Below, piece by piece: positions 37,184-46,379 of a DNA stretch of 64,000 bases (positions are counted from its first letter, which is position 1; every line of letters begins with the position of its first letter). Source of the DNA: Cytophagales bacterium (GTDB lineage Bacteria > Bacteroidota > Bacteroidia > Cytophagales > Microscillaceae); assembly GCA_004293905.1 (NCBI GenBank), contig RDZE01000030.1, positions 1-64,000 on the forward strand, in the 5' to 3' direction. The translations under genes and the position numbers were made by a program. The notes under the pieces were generated by a model, which worked only from the letters and a program-made list of their open reading frames with translations, had not been told where the DNA came from and did no database searches.

Positions 37184-39337
37184 ATGAATGCCCCAACACT
37201 AAAACAAGATGATATTTGGATAGAAACCCAACAGAAAAAACGGATTAAACACATTCTTTCTATCCACGATCTAAAAAGCTATAGGCAAACCATCGTTACT
37301 GAAAAAGATACCTTTCCCGAATACTTTACCCAACTGATAGCCTTATTACGTCCTCAAAAGTGGACTAAAAAAGAAAATAATACTTACACTGCCGATAAAA
37401 TAATAGAATTAAAGCAGATAGATGAGGTTTTAAAAAAAGATACCCAGCAAGATCCTAAGAAATTTGGGCAATATATGGGGCAAATTTTCTCGAAAAAAGA
37501 TTATTTTTTGCGCTTTCTTACAGATATAGGCGTACTGCCCAACAAAACTTTTTTGGCAGAAGCCAGCCGAAAAATCAGTCAGAAGATACTCCCCGCTTAC
37601 AACAGTTCCAATAGCCTTTTAGGATTGTTAGAAGCTACTTTTACACGCAAAAAAGACTATCAATGGTTGCAAAATTTGGCAGATGAGCGTTGGGTAGACC
37701 TTTTCAACGTGTTAGGTTTTCAACCTATTCACCAACTGAATGCACAGCACCCTTTCATTGCCCAAACTTTAGAAGCCTTAGGAGTACTTTCTTTTCGCAT
37801 CACGACCATTGCCATAGAGCCCGAAATTGTAGAGCGTGAGCCCGATGTGGAACTATTAGACTCTCCCTTTTTTCAACAACAAAACAAAGTAGATGCTTTT
37901 ATTATAGCCTTTCAACAGCAAAGTAAAAATTTTCAGAGAACACCACAAAACCCTCTTTATACAGATATTTTGTCAGCCTTAGAAGCCTGTGAGCAGAAAA
38001 TACAACTCATAGCCCAAAAAAGGACACAGTATGGCATCACCTTAGACATTACTTATAACCTAAAACGACTATCAGACAACATAGATAGGCTGAAAGACCT
38101 TTTGGCATTGCTTTTAGCTCCTGCGATAGCGGAGAAAGAAAAACCATTTGAGAAAGAAATCCTTTTTTTCAAAAAAATAATTCAGGCGCACTGCCAAAAA
38201 AACCAACTACGTGGCTACATACAGCAAAATATTAGTTTATACGCGCTCAATCTTACTGAAAAAGCAAGTAAAAAAGGCGAACACTACATCACCGAAACCC
38301 CCAAACAATATTTTCAAATGCTTTTTTCGGCATTGATAGGAGGCTTTGTAGTAGGTTTTTTGTCTATTTTCAAAGCATTGGCAGGGGCATTAGAAATTTC
38401 TAAATTTGGCAAAGCCTTTTTATTCAGTGCCAATTACTCCATAGGGTTTATGGGTATTCATCTCTTAGGAGGAACTTTAGCCACCAAACAACCCGCAGTT
38501 ACGGCTTCTACTTTTGCCGAAAAACTACAAACCAATGAAGAAGATGGTTTTGGAAGATTTATAGCACAGTTTTCGCGCTCGCAGTTGATAGCCATTTTAG
38601 GCAATGTGCTCATTGCTTTTCCTGTAGCTTATTTTGTAGCTACTTACTATTATGAATACACTGGGCTACACGTTGTAAGTGCTAAAAAAGCGCACCATCT
38701 TATAGAGGATTTGCACCCTTTTTATAGTCCTGCACTCTTGCATGCTGCCATAGCAGGAGTATATTTGTTTTGGGCAGGTTTGATAGCAGGCTACCACGAC
38801 AATTGGATGACTGCCAACCAAATAGGAGAAAGAATAAGAAAAAGTCCTTTCATTAGAAATAATTTCTCTTTGAAATGGGGCAAAAGAATCGCTACTTTTT
38901 TTGAAAGAAATACGGGTGCATTGGCAGGTAATTTTTACTTGGGCATTTTGCTCGGCTCTACTTATTTGGTTTTTGAATGGATAGGCATGTTTATCAATGT
39001 ACCACTTAATATAGACATACGACATATTACTTTTGCGGCGGGCAATTTGGGACTGAGCTTAGTAGCCCTGAACAATCATTTAGAGGCTACCGAGTTAGGT
39101 TTCGCCATAGCGGGCATTTTAGGAATAGGCATTGTAAATATTTTGGTTAGTTTTAGCCTTAGCCTTACTGTTGCCGTTTTATCGCGGCGTATGAGCAGCA
39201 ATCCAACCGAAAAAGAAGCCGAAATGCCACTTTCTATCGGCAGAGGCTTTGCGCTTGGCTTTCGCTATTTTCTCAAAAGACCTTGGGAGTTTTTTCTGCC
39301 TATTTATAAATCTGATTATCAATCTAAAAAACAATGA
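37184..39337 (+). CDS. SpecificRecomb-family (Gcr-like) membrane protein
   Basis: A 717-residue protein of the family named site-specific recombinase (PF10136), though the C-terminal half holds multiple membrane spans (about residues 385-690) and no known recombinase catalytic motif is visible. Segments such as GIHLLGGTLATKQPAVTASTFAEKL are typical of the family. The ATG at 37184 (MNAPTLKQDDIW) is chosen because the longer frame runs into the divergent hydrolase gene. It overlaps the TerB-domain gene by 4 bases. The recombinase name should not be taken as evidence of function. Confidence 0.8.
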   Translation: MNAPTLKQDDIWIETQQKKRIKHILSIHDLKSYRQTIVTEKDTFPEYFTQLIALLRPQKWTKKENNTYTADKIIELKQIDEVLKKDTQQDPKKFGQYMGQIFSKKDYFLRFLTDIGVLPNKTFLAEASRKISQKILPAYNSSNSLLGLLEATFTRKKDYQWLQNLADERWVDLFNVLGFQPIHQLNAQHPFIAQTLEALGVLSFRITTIAIEPEIVEREPDVELLDSPFFQQQNKVDAFIIAFQQQSKNFQRTPQNPLYTDILSALEACEQKIQLIAQKRTQYGITLDITYNLKRLSDNIDRLKDLLALLLAPAIAEKEKPFEKEILFFKKIIQAHCQKNQLRGYIQQNISLYALNLTEKASKKGEHYITETPKQYFQMLFSALIGGFVVGFLSIFKALAGALEISKFGKAFLFSANYSIGFMGIHLLGGTLATKQPAVTASTFAEKLQTNEEDGFGRFIAQFSRSQLIAILGNVLIAFPVAYFVATYYYEYTGLHVVSAKKAHHLIEDLHPFYSPALLHAAIAGVYLFWAGLIAGYHDNWMTANQIGERIRKSPFIRNNFSLKWGKRIATFFERNTGALAGNFYLGILLGSTYLVFEWIGMFINVPLNIDIRHITFAAGNLGLSLVALNNHLEATELGFAIAGILGIGIVNILVSFSLSLTVAVLSRRMSSNPTEKEAEMPLSIGRGFALGFRYFLKRPWEFFLPIYKSDYQSKKQ

Positions 39338-40665
39338 CAAAAACAACTATTTCAACAGTGCTTTTTCAGCAAGCTAAAGCACAAGAACAGCCTATTAGTA
39401 TTGGTGAAGTGAAAGCATTGGTACAAAAACTAATGCCTGAGTACTACCCTAAAATTTTGATAGATGACAATACGCCCCTTATGCGTAGCCACTATTTTTA
39501 TAGTCGATATTTGGGCAAAGAAATTATAAGAAAAACAAAACACTTGCAATTTCCTAAATATGGAAGTGTAATAGATACTTTTGCTACCTATGAAAATAGC
39601 AATAAGAAAAAGGCTAAAATTGCCATAGAATCATCTACGATTTTTGAGGAAGTAGCGCGTTACTATCAGTTGCAGCCCCAAGATATGCCACTGCCTGCTG
39701 AACCTGCCATAGAATCGCCTTTCGATTTCCCCTTAGCCTATCAACCCGAGCAAGGACTTGCGCCTGAGCAAAGCAGTTATTTTTTTCCTGTCTTGGTAAA
39801 AACCGTGAAAGATATTGCGCATTTCAAAACGGCAGAGGTTGAAGGCGATTTTTACAGCCTTACCTTTGTGGCAACTGAAGTAGCTCCTCATGCTTTTGAG
39901 GGGTTGAGTCTTAAAGATGGATTGGAAATGGAGGCAGAGGTAGTAGAAAAAATAAGACTTTTTTGTGATACTAAAACGCCTACAATGCTTCAAAATGTAG
40001 ATTTCAAGAAATATGACAGTACCTCTAAAATACAGAATACGACCGATGAGTATGCAATCAGACTTTGTAATGAAATAAGAGCAAAACTCCCGAACAACCC
40101 TGAAATAGTAGAAGAAAGACTCTTTTACCAAGTAATCCCATGCATAGAAATTTCCTACCGACATGTATTGGCAAATACCGTAGAGAAAATGACCATCATC
40201 AATGCTTTAGCAGGTGAAAAAGCCTACATACACCTTCACTCTGACCCCGAAGGCAACCGTAAAAACTTGCAAGAAACTGCCAAATCAGTAGGAGGATTCC
40301 TTTCCAAAATATTTCAAACGAAGGGCTACCGCTCGAAGGAAGACCGTAAAAATGAAATCAATTTGATGATTCGTGTGGCAAAAGTTGATGGCGTGATTAA
40401 AGACGAAGAAAAATTAAAACTTTCAGAAATGATAGGTGGGTTAGATGAATTTACGCACGCAGAAAGATTGCGTTTTTTCGAACTGATGAGCCAAATAGAT
40501 GCCCCCGAATTGAAGGAACAAGACCTTATTTTCAGTAGTGAGGAGGTGGCGCAAGAAGTTTTTGAACACTTAGAGGAAATTATGAATATTGATGGCAAGG
40601 CTCATGACAAAGAAAAACAACTCATTGACCGCGTTCGTCAAAAAGTAATTATTAAGAAAAAGTAA
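39334..40665 (+). CDS. TerB-domain protein
   Basis: A 443-residue soluble protein. The last 110 residues, with NLMIRVAKVDGVIKDEEKLKL and IMNIDGKAHDKEKQLIDRVR, form a TerB-like helical domain with acidic metal-binding-type loops. The N-terminal 330 residues are unassigned. Its start overlaps the stop of the SpecificRecomb gene (ATGA), so the two are translationally coupled and may work together at the membrane. Confidence 0.75.
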   Translation: MTKTTISTVLFQQAKAQEQPISIGEVKALVQKLMPEYYPKILIDDNTPLMRSHYFYSRYLGKEIIRKTKHLQFPKYGSVIDTFATYENSNKKKAKIAIESSTIFEEVARYYQLQPQDMPLPAEPAIESPFDFPLAYQPEQGLAPEQSSYFFPVLVKTVKDIAHFKTAEVEGDFYSLTFVATEVAPHAFEGLSLKDGLEMEAEVVEKIRLFCDTKTPTMLQNVDFKKYDSTSKIQNTTDEYAIRLCNEIRAKLPNNPEIVEERLFYQVIPCIEISYRHVLANTVEKMTIINALAGEKAYIHLHSDPEGNRKNLQETAKSVGGFLSKIFQTKGYRSKEDRKNEINLMIRVAKVDGVIKDEEKLKLSEMIGGLDEFTHAERLRFFELMSQIDAPELKEQDLIFSSEEVAQEVFEHLEEIMNIDGKAHDKEKQLIDRVRQKVIIKKK

Positions 40666-40685
40666 GCTATTTTTTTTCTAAAATA

Positions 40686-41480
40686 TTAGGGCTGATAGAG
40701 CAAATTGTTACGCTCTAAGGCTTTGAGGGTTTCACTTTTATAATTGCGCCCTATGGGGATTTTGATGTTCTGAATCTCGATGTATGCCATTGAATAAGCA
40801 TCTACCTTATCGAGCGCAATGATGAAAGACCGATGTACACGAATAAAAATCTCTTGGGGAAGTTTTTCTTCCAAATAGCTAATATTTTGGTAAGTGATAA
40901 TCTCTTTTTGAGCAGTTTTGACTTTTACATAGTCTTTGAGGCTCTCTATGAATAAAATTTCTTTTAACCATACCCTTACATTTCTTTTGTCTTCTTTCAA
41001 ATAAATAAAAGCGTCTTGGTAAGGATTGCTGATGGTATTTTGTACTACTACTTGGGTGGTAGTAGCGTTGTTTGAAGGCATAGGAGAAGTGCTAATGTTA
41101 CTAACTTCAGGAGAGATACTGAGGTGGTCTATGGCTTTTTGTACGGCTTTTAAAAACCTATCAAAAGAGATGGGCTTTAGTAAATAGTCCAAAACATTGA
41201 GTTCGTAGCTTTCTAAGGCATATTCGCGGTAGGCAGTAGTGAGTACGATTTTGGTTTGTGTGTGTATGGTTTTCAAAAAATCTATCCCTGTAAGCTGTGG
41301 CATTTGTATATCTAAAAACAATACATCTACTTTTTGTGAATTGAGTATATTATAGGCTTCTATGGCATTTTCGCAGCGTCCTACGAGTTCTAAATTATCG
41401 AGTCGTTGAATATAATTTTCGAGTATATCTAAGGCTAAGGGTTCGTCGTCTACGATGAGGCATCTGAGTTTCATGGTCAT
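40686..41480 (-). CDS. LytTR-family response regulator (first pair)
   Basis: A 264-residue regulator. The receiver domain has DDEP near residue 11, the phosphoacceptor Asp57 in FLDIQMP and a TTAYREYALE segment. A C-terminal LytTR DNA-binding domain (about 155-264) contains VHRSFIIALDKVDAY. It overlaps its kinase gene by 4 bases. Targets are unknown. Confidence 0.95.
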   Translation of the reverse strand: MTMKLRCLIVDDEPLALDILENYIQRLDNLELVGRCENAIEAYNILNSQKVDVLFLDIQMPQLTGIDFLKTIHTQTKIVLTTAYREYALESYELNVLDYLLKPISFDRFLKAVQKAIDHLSISPEVSNISTSPMPSNNATTTQVVVQNTISNPYQDAFIYLKEDKRNVRVWLKEILFIESLKDYVKVKTAQKEIITYQNISYLEEKLPQEIFIRVHRSFIIALDKVDAYSMAYIEIQNIKIPIGRNYKSETLKALERNNLLYQP

Positions 41481-42565
41481 ATCATTATTTTAGCTTCTAT
41501 GGGAGTGTGTTGTAAATTGATTTTTAGGACGACTAAGAATGTGTCTGCTTCGTCAAATATTTTTAAGTCGTGTTGTTGTGGGTAGAGTAATTCTAAGCGT
41601 CTTTGTACATTTTGCAAACCAATACCTTTTGCATAGTCTTTTTCGGAATGTTTAGAAGGGGTGAGGCTCTTGCTATTTTCTACTTTGAGGGTCATTTGTT
41701 GGTCTTTGAGTGCTATGTCTATCGATATCCAAGGCTCTTCTATATCGCCACTTGCACCGTGTTTGAAACTATTTTCTACAAAAGGCAAAATCAACATTGG
41801 GGCTATTTGTGAGCCTTTGAGTGTATCGTATACCTGAAAATTGACTTCTAAGCGTTTGCCATAACGCATTTTTTCGAGCGAAATATAACTTTGCAAATGG
41901 TGTATTTCTTTCTCTAAGGCTACTACAGGGGCATTCGAATCATACAACATATATTGCAAAAGTTCTGAAAGTTTCAGCACTATATCGGGGGCATTGTCTG
42001 ATTTTTTAAGCGTAAGCGCGTATAGATTATTGAGTGTATTGAATAAAAAATGTGGGTGTATTTGTCCTTTCAGGAATTTGAGTTCGGCTTCGAGCTTTTC
42101 TTTTTCTAAGTTTTGTGTAGCCTGTTCTTGTTTATGTAAATATTTAATGGTTTTGATGGTAGTAGCAAAGAACAATACGGAACTGATATTGACAATGGAT
42201 TTGATAATTTTATGGATACGAAAATAGCTTTCGTTCATATATTCCTGACAGCAGATAGAATAGATAAAATACAATGCTAAGGCTCGCTGTATGAGTCCAG
42301 CAATAATGAGCGTGATAAAAAATGCAAAAATGAAAGGTATGTATCGTTTGCGAATCAGAAATTGAGGGAGGAGGTAATAAATAGTTAGGTACACAACTGT
42401 AATTTGCACAGGCAATAAAATCAATTGTATGGAAAACTCCTGCCAATATTTTTGCTCGTAGCTTCCCCATAAGAAAGTAAAGAAAATAACATAGCTTGCC
42501 CAGAAGATAACGTGGAGTAAAATTCGGGTAGATTGTTGAGGAGAATTCAATGCCTGAAAATTCAT
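41477..42565 (-). CDS. LytS-type sensor histidine kinase (first pair)
   Basis: A 362-residue membrane kinase. Four or so N-terminal spans (to about residue 140) lead to a His_kinase domain with GQIHPHFLFNTLNNL (His172) and ATPase motifs PMLILPFVENSFKHG and GIGLQNVQRRLELLY. It drives the LytTR regulator immediately downstream. Confidence 0.95.
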   Translation of the reverse strand: MNFQALNSPQQSTRILLHVIFWASYVIFFTFLWGSYEQKYWQEFSIQLILLPVQITVVYLTIYYLLPQFLIRKRYIPFIFAFFITLIIAGLIQRALALYFIYSICCQEYMNESYFRIHKIIKSIVNISSVLFFATTIKTIKYLHKQEQATQNLEKEKLEAELKFLKGQIHPHFLFNTLNNLYALTLKKSDNAPDIVLKLSELLQYMLYDSNAPVVALEKEIHHLQSYISLEKMRYGKRLEVNFQVYDTLKGSQIAPMLILPFVENSFKHGASGDIEEPWISIDIALKDQQMTLKVENSKSLTPSKHSEKDYAKGIGLQNVQRRLELLYPQQHDLKIFDEADTFLVVLKINLQHTPIEAKIMI

Positions 42566-42739
42566 GTAGCAAAGAGGGGATTAGGGTAAAATTTTAGACA
42601 AATATACGTCAAAAAGTATTTTTTTTTACATCTTTGTTCATTATTTCGGCTGATAGCCTATTCTACGATATAGATAGATTATTGACGCTGCGAAATGTCA
42701 TTAGTCGTTTGTAATAGTTTGTTTATAATATTTAACTCT

Positions 42740-43393
42740 ATGTTTGACAAAATTCAATCTTCTTTTCTTTGGTTTTTTATAGCGTATGTGTTTTTGGTGG
42801 GCTTTGTATTGTTTGCCCTACAAAAAGGTACTTTTGAACTTTGGCTCAATCAGCAGCATAGTACTTTTTTAGACCTCTTTTTTAGGGGGTTCGATTGGGT
42901 AGGCGATGGCGTATTTTTTGGTTTGGTAGTAGTAGGCTTGGCTTTCTATAAATATTATTATTCATTGTTGGCACTTGCAGCATTGTTGCTCAATAGTATT
43001 GTGGCGCAGGGGCTCAAACGGACTATTTTTGAAGGCACACCACGTCCGAAGGCTTTTTTCCCGCCCGACACCGCGCTTTATTATGCTATTCCGCCCGAAA
43101 CGGTGCATAGTAGTAATAGTTTTCCTTCGGGACACTCTACTACAGCCATTTCAGTAATGCTTTTGCTTACGATTGTGTTTAATAATAAGATTTTAGGAGT
43201 TGTTTTTTTCTTTTGTGCTTTGGCAGGTTCATTGGCAAGGGTTTATTTGCTTCAGCATTTTTTGGTAGATACTTATGCAGGTATGTGCATTGGGTTTATT
43301 TGTACTTTGTTACTTTATTATTATTTTGAGAAAAACAAGGCTCTGCAACAAAATACATTTTGGCAAAAAGGAATCTACAGCCGCAAACATTAA
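42740..43393 (+). CDS. PAP2-family membrane phosphatase
   Basis: A 217-residue membrane protein. The three phosphatase motifs are present as KRTIFEGTPRP, NSFPSGHST and ARVYLLQHFLVD, with membrane spans between. Substrates may be lipid phosphates such as undecaprenyl diphosphate or phosphatidic acid. The ATG at 42740 (MFDKIQSS) is preferred over 42695. Its 3' end overlaps smpB by 4 bases tail to tail. Confidence 0.9.
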   Translation: MFDKIQSSFLWFFIAYVFLVGFVLFALQKGTFELWLNQQHSTFLDLFFRGFDWVGDGVFFGLVVVGLAFYKYYYSLLALAALLLNSIVAQGLKRTIFEGTPRPKAFFPPDTALYYAIPPETVHSSNSFPSGHSTTAISVMLLLTIVFNNKILGVVFFFCALAGSLARVYLLQHFLVDTYAGMCIGFICTLLLYYYFEKNKALQQNTFWQKGIYSRKH

Positions 43394-43860
43394 TATTCTT
43401 GCCGCTGTAGTTCTCTTTCACTGTCGCGTTTCTTGATGTCCTCGCGCTTGTCGTATAGTTTTTTGCCTCTTGCCAAAGCAATTTCTATTTTGGCGAAGCC
43501 TTTTTCATTGACAAATAAGCGCGTTGGTACGATGGTAAGCCCTTTTTCTTCCGATTTACTGAGCAAACGTTTGATTTCTTTTTTCTTCAACAATAATTTT
43601 CGTTCGCGTTTGGCTTCGTGGTTCGTATGCGTACCATTTTCATAGGGGCTTATGTTGAGTTGTTTAAGCCATAGTTCGCCCTCCTCATCAAAAAAAGCAT
43701 AAGCATCTTGCATATTTACTTTGCCTTGTCTGATAGATTTGATTTCCGTACCTACTAACACTACACCTGCAACGAAAGTTTCAATAAAGTGAAATTCAAA
43801 AGAAGCCACTCTATTTTTGATATTGATATTTTTGGAAAAAGTTTCTTTATTTTTGCTCAT
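43390..43860 (-). CDS. smpB: SsrA-binding protein SmpB
   Basis: A 156-residue partner of tmRNA in ribosome rescue. INIKNRVASFEFHFIETFVAGVVLVGTEIKSIRQGK in pieces, and the C-terminal tail KKLYDKREDIKKRDSERE, are diagnostic. No tmRNA gene was recognised in the window. It follows an unknown gene by 11 bases. Confidence 0.97.
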   Translation of the reverse strand: MSKNKETFSKNINIKNRVASFEFHFIETFVAGVVLVGTEIKSIRQGKVNMQDAYAFFDEEGELWLKQLNISPYENGTHTNHEAKRERKLLLKKKEIKRLLSKSEEKGLTIVPTRLFVNEKGFAKIEIALARGKKLYDKREDIKKRDSERELQRQEY

Positions 43861-43871
43861 TGTTTTTTTAT

Positions 43872-44249
43872 TTATTCTCCTTCTACTAATTCGCCATAAC
43901 GTTCATAAACAGCGAAGATTTTAGGGTCTTTTATATTCGTAGGCGTTACGCTAATGCCTTCGCCTTCGCCCAAATAAGTAATCTCAAGTTTGAGTTGGTA
44001 TTTAGGCACTAAAATAATGACTACATCTCCTTTGTTTTCTATTATTTCGCATTGAATCCACTCTTCAGGGTTTGTAGAAATGGCAAAAGAGTACCAATTT
44101 TCGCCCATCCATAGACCAGTGTTTATTTTCATCCAATTACTACCTTCAGCATATCTGTAGGTAATGCCTTTGCTCATTTGTTGGGAATAGGCAGAGCCAC
44201 AAAATCCCATAAAAACCAAAAATAGTGTAAATAGTAATTTTTTATACAT
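43872..44249 (-). CDS. Secreted hypothetical protein upstream of smpB
   Basis: A 125-residue protein with a signal peptide (MYKKLLFTLFLVFMGFCGSAYSQ). The short mature part is beta-rich with no recognised domain. It is 11 bases upstream of smpB on the same strand and may share its transcript. The 167 bases before it hold no recognised feature. Confidence 0.65.
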   Translation of the reverse strand: MYKKLLFTLFLVFMGFCGSAYSQQMSKGITYRYAEGSNWMKINTGLWMGENWYSFAISTNPEEWIQCEIIENKGDVVIILVPKYQLKLEITYLGEGEGISVTPTNIKDPKIFAVYERYGELVEGE

Positions 44250-44416
44250 TGTTTTTCAAAGTTTAAAATGTAACTTAAAAAAAATTAACGTAATATTTGC
44301 GCAATAAGTTCCTAAAAATATTTCGAAGGAAAGTTTTGTTAATATGGTTTGATTTGTTTAGGTTTGTGAAAGTGAAGTCAATATTGTCTACTAAATGGAC
44401 TAAACATGTTTAGAAA

Positions 44417-45589
44417 ATGAAAAAAACAATTATCTGCTCTTGCCTATTTTTGATGCTTTTTTCCACCCTTCAAGCCCAAAAGAATATGTATGATTATATC
44501 AAATTGGGTAAATTTTCGGTTGGGTTGATGGATACGCTTCTATTGGATAGCAATTATCAGTATGAAGCCTACAACTACCAAGGGCATAAACCGTATTTTG
44601 TTCAAATTTGGCATCCGTTGAGGCAGAAAAACCAAAATGAAGAACTTCTAAAGCTATCTGATTTTTTTGCGGTGGAAACAAAAGATGAGCTATTAACCGT
44701 TCGAACTCAACTAATAAAACACTACCAAGAGGCTATCATTAGAGATTGTATTGAGGAAAATTGGCTATCTGGCGAACTCAACGATTTTTCAAAATACACT
44801 TTTGAAGATATATTTAAACTCATTATCACGGAAACAACAATGCAAAGTGCGAGGTCAAAAGAGATAGCAACATCTCAATTTCCTGTCATTATCTACCATC
44901 ACGGCGCGCAAAGTAGTTCGTTTGAGAATTTTGCAATGGCTGAATATTTTGCATCACATGGGTTTATTTTTATTGCGGCTAACTTTCATTTGCCCTACGA
45001 AAATACACTTTTTGGACTGAAACCCTTTGATAAGATTGTCAAAAACGAAGAAGAACAAAGCCTCAGAGCAATTTTTAAACTTGCACAATCATTGAGTGGC
45101 ACTCAACCCATCTTTTTTATTGGGCATAGTTTAGGTGCTCAAATGGGTTTCAGAACTTTTGACCAAGAAACCAACCTCAAAGGATTTATTTCTTTGGAAA
45201 CGACCATAGAGTTCAAAACAGACCAAGAAAAAATCAAGGAAATGTGGGCTGAAGTTTTTCAAAAAATAGCTATAGAAAAAGCAAACTACCCATTTCCTGT
45301 ATTGCTTTGTGCTGCTACGGGCGAAGAAAAACCTTTTGCTTTTTTTGAAAATTTGAATGCGTATAGGACTGTGTTTGCTCCAACAAAAGAAACATTCGAA
45401 CATAATGCTTATCTATCCATTTTTTATCTTCGTTTATTCATTAAAAATGATATAGTGCAAACAGATAAAGAGATTTTACAAGATAATTTACTTTTGTATG
45501 CGAAACATTTAAAACTGATGCATGAGTTCATTTTAGACATCATCTACCAACGCAACAAACCCAATAGAGAAGTAAAACTGTTGAAATGA
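44417..45589 (+). CDS. Alpha/beta-hydrolase, chlorophyllase/PAF-acetylhydrolase-like
   Basis: A 390-residue exported protein with a signal peptide (ending STLQAQ). FPVIIYHHGAQSSSFENFAMAEYFASHGF provides the oxyanion region in pieces, and FFIGHSLGAQMG near residue 240 is the nucleophile elbow with Ser. A later ETFEHNAYLSIF may give the catalytic His. The substrate is unknown, probably an ester or lipid. Confidence 0.8.
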   Translation: MKKTIICSCLFLMLFSTLQAQKNMYDYIKLGKFSVGLMDTLLLDSNYQYEAYNYQGHKPYFVQIWHPLRQKNQNEELLKLSDFFAVETKDELLTVRTQLIKHYQEAIIRDCIEENWLSGELNDFSKYTFEDIFKLIITETTMQSARSKEIATSQFPVIIYHHGAQSSSFENFAMAEYFASHGFIFIAANFHLPYENTLFGLKPFDKIVKNEEEQSLRAIFKLAQSLSGTQPIFFIGHSLGAQMGFRTFDQETNLKGFISLETTIEFKTDQEKIKEMWAEVFQKIAIEKANYPFPVLLCAATGEEKPFAFFENLNAYRTVFAPTKETFEHNAYLSIFYLRLFIKNDIVQTDKEILQDNLLLYAKHLKLMHEFILDIIYQRNKPNREVKLLK

Positions 45590-45610
45590 TGCGAACCTTT
45601 TTTACATTTG
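45580..45610 (+). promoter_or_regulatory. Promoter directly before the cyclase-family gene
   Basis: GTTG at 45580-45583 and TACATTTG at 45603-45610 are 19 bases apart. The -7 element ends 4 bases before the ATG at 45615, so the transcript should begin at or about the start codon. Confidence 0.55.
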
Positions 45611-45614
45611 CAAT

Positions 45615-46298
45615 ATGGAAAATAAAAACCTCCCTCTTTTAATAGACCTAAGCCATACCATTGAACATGGCTTGGTAACTTACAAAGGACTGCCCGCACC
45701 TATTATATGCGACTATCTCAGCAGAGAAGATTCTAAACAGTTCTATGAAGAAGGAACGGAGTTTCAAATTGGGAAAATTGAAATGGTAGCCAATACAGGC
45801 ACTTACATCGATTGCCCTTTTCATAGGTTCGAGCACGGCAAAGACCTTTCAGAAGTGGAACTGGAGCGTTTTGTAGACCTTGAAGCAACACTCATCAAAA
45901 TTCCTTTTACAACAACCTTAGAAATTACTGAAAGGCATTTACAAGGCTACCAAATCAGCAACCGTGCGGTGCTTATTCATACAGGTTGGGATATACACTG
46001 GAACACAGAAAAATACTACGAAAATCACCCTTACCTAACCGAAAAAGCTGCCGAATATCTAAAAAATAACAAAGTATCATTAGTAGGCATAGACTCGCAC
46101 AATATAGACAATACAGCAAAAAAAACAAGACCCGCTCATACCACACTTTTGGGGGCAGAAATTTTGATAGTAGAACATCTTTGCAATCTGCATTTGCTTC
46201 CCTCCGAAGAAGATTTTACCTTTAGTGCCATTCCCCCAAAATTCAAAGGCGTAGGCACATTCCCTGTCAGAGCAATGGCTAAAATCAAACCACTGTAA
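45615..46298 (+). CDS. Cyclase-family (kynurenine formamidase-like) protein
   Basis: A 227-residue protein of the metal-dependent amidohydrolase-like cyclase family. The usual HxGTHxDxPxH motif appears as N60-TGT-Y64-I-D66-C-P-F-H70, so the first two metal-binding histidines are Asn and Tyr. A similar variant occurs in other members of the family, so activity on kynurenine should not be assumed. Other family parts are LSHTIEHGLVTYKGLP and GIDSHNIDN. Confidence 0.82.
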   Translation: MENKNLPLLIDLSHTIEHGLVTYKGLPAPIICDYLSREDSKQFYEEGTEFQIGKIEMVANTGTYIDCPFHRFEHGKDLSEVELERFVDLEATLIKIPFTTTLEITERHLQGYQISNRAVLIHTGWDIHWNTEKYYENHPYLTEKAAEYLKNNKVSLVGIDSHNIDNTAKKTRPAHTTLLGAEILIVEHLCNLHLLPSEEDFTFSAIPPKFKGVGTFPVRAMAKIKPL

Positions 46299-46317
46299 GT
46301 TTTTTTACTTCCGAATA

Positions 46318-46349
46318 TTTGTAAATATAATGCAAGAATTTTAGCTTTG
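46318..46349 (+). promoter_or_regulatory. Promoter for the secreted protein at 46380
   Basis: TTTG at 46318-46321 and TAGCTTTG at 46342-46349 are 20 bases apart. The first ATG of the frame at 46347 lies inside the -7 element, which supports the start at 46380. Confidence 0.65.
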
Positions 46350-46379
46350 TATTCAATGATAAATAAGATTTCTTTAGTG

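Noticed and set aside
37184-39337. Site-specific recombinase as evidence of a mobile element
   Set aside because: The protein is a multi-span membrane protein without a recombinase active site, and no inverted repeats or attachment sites are visible.
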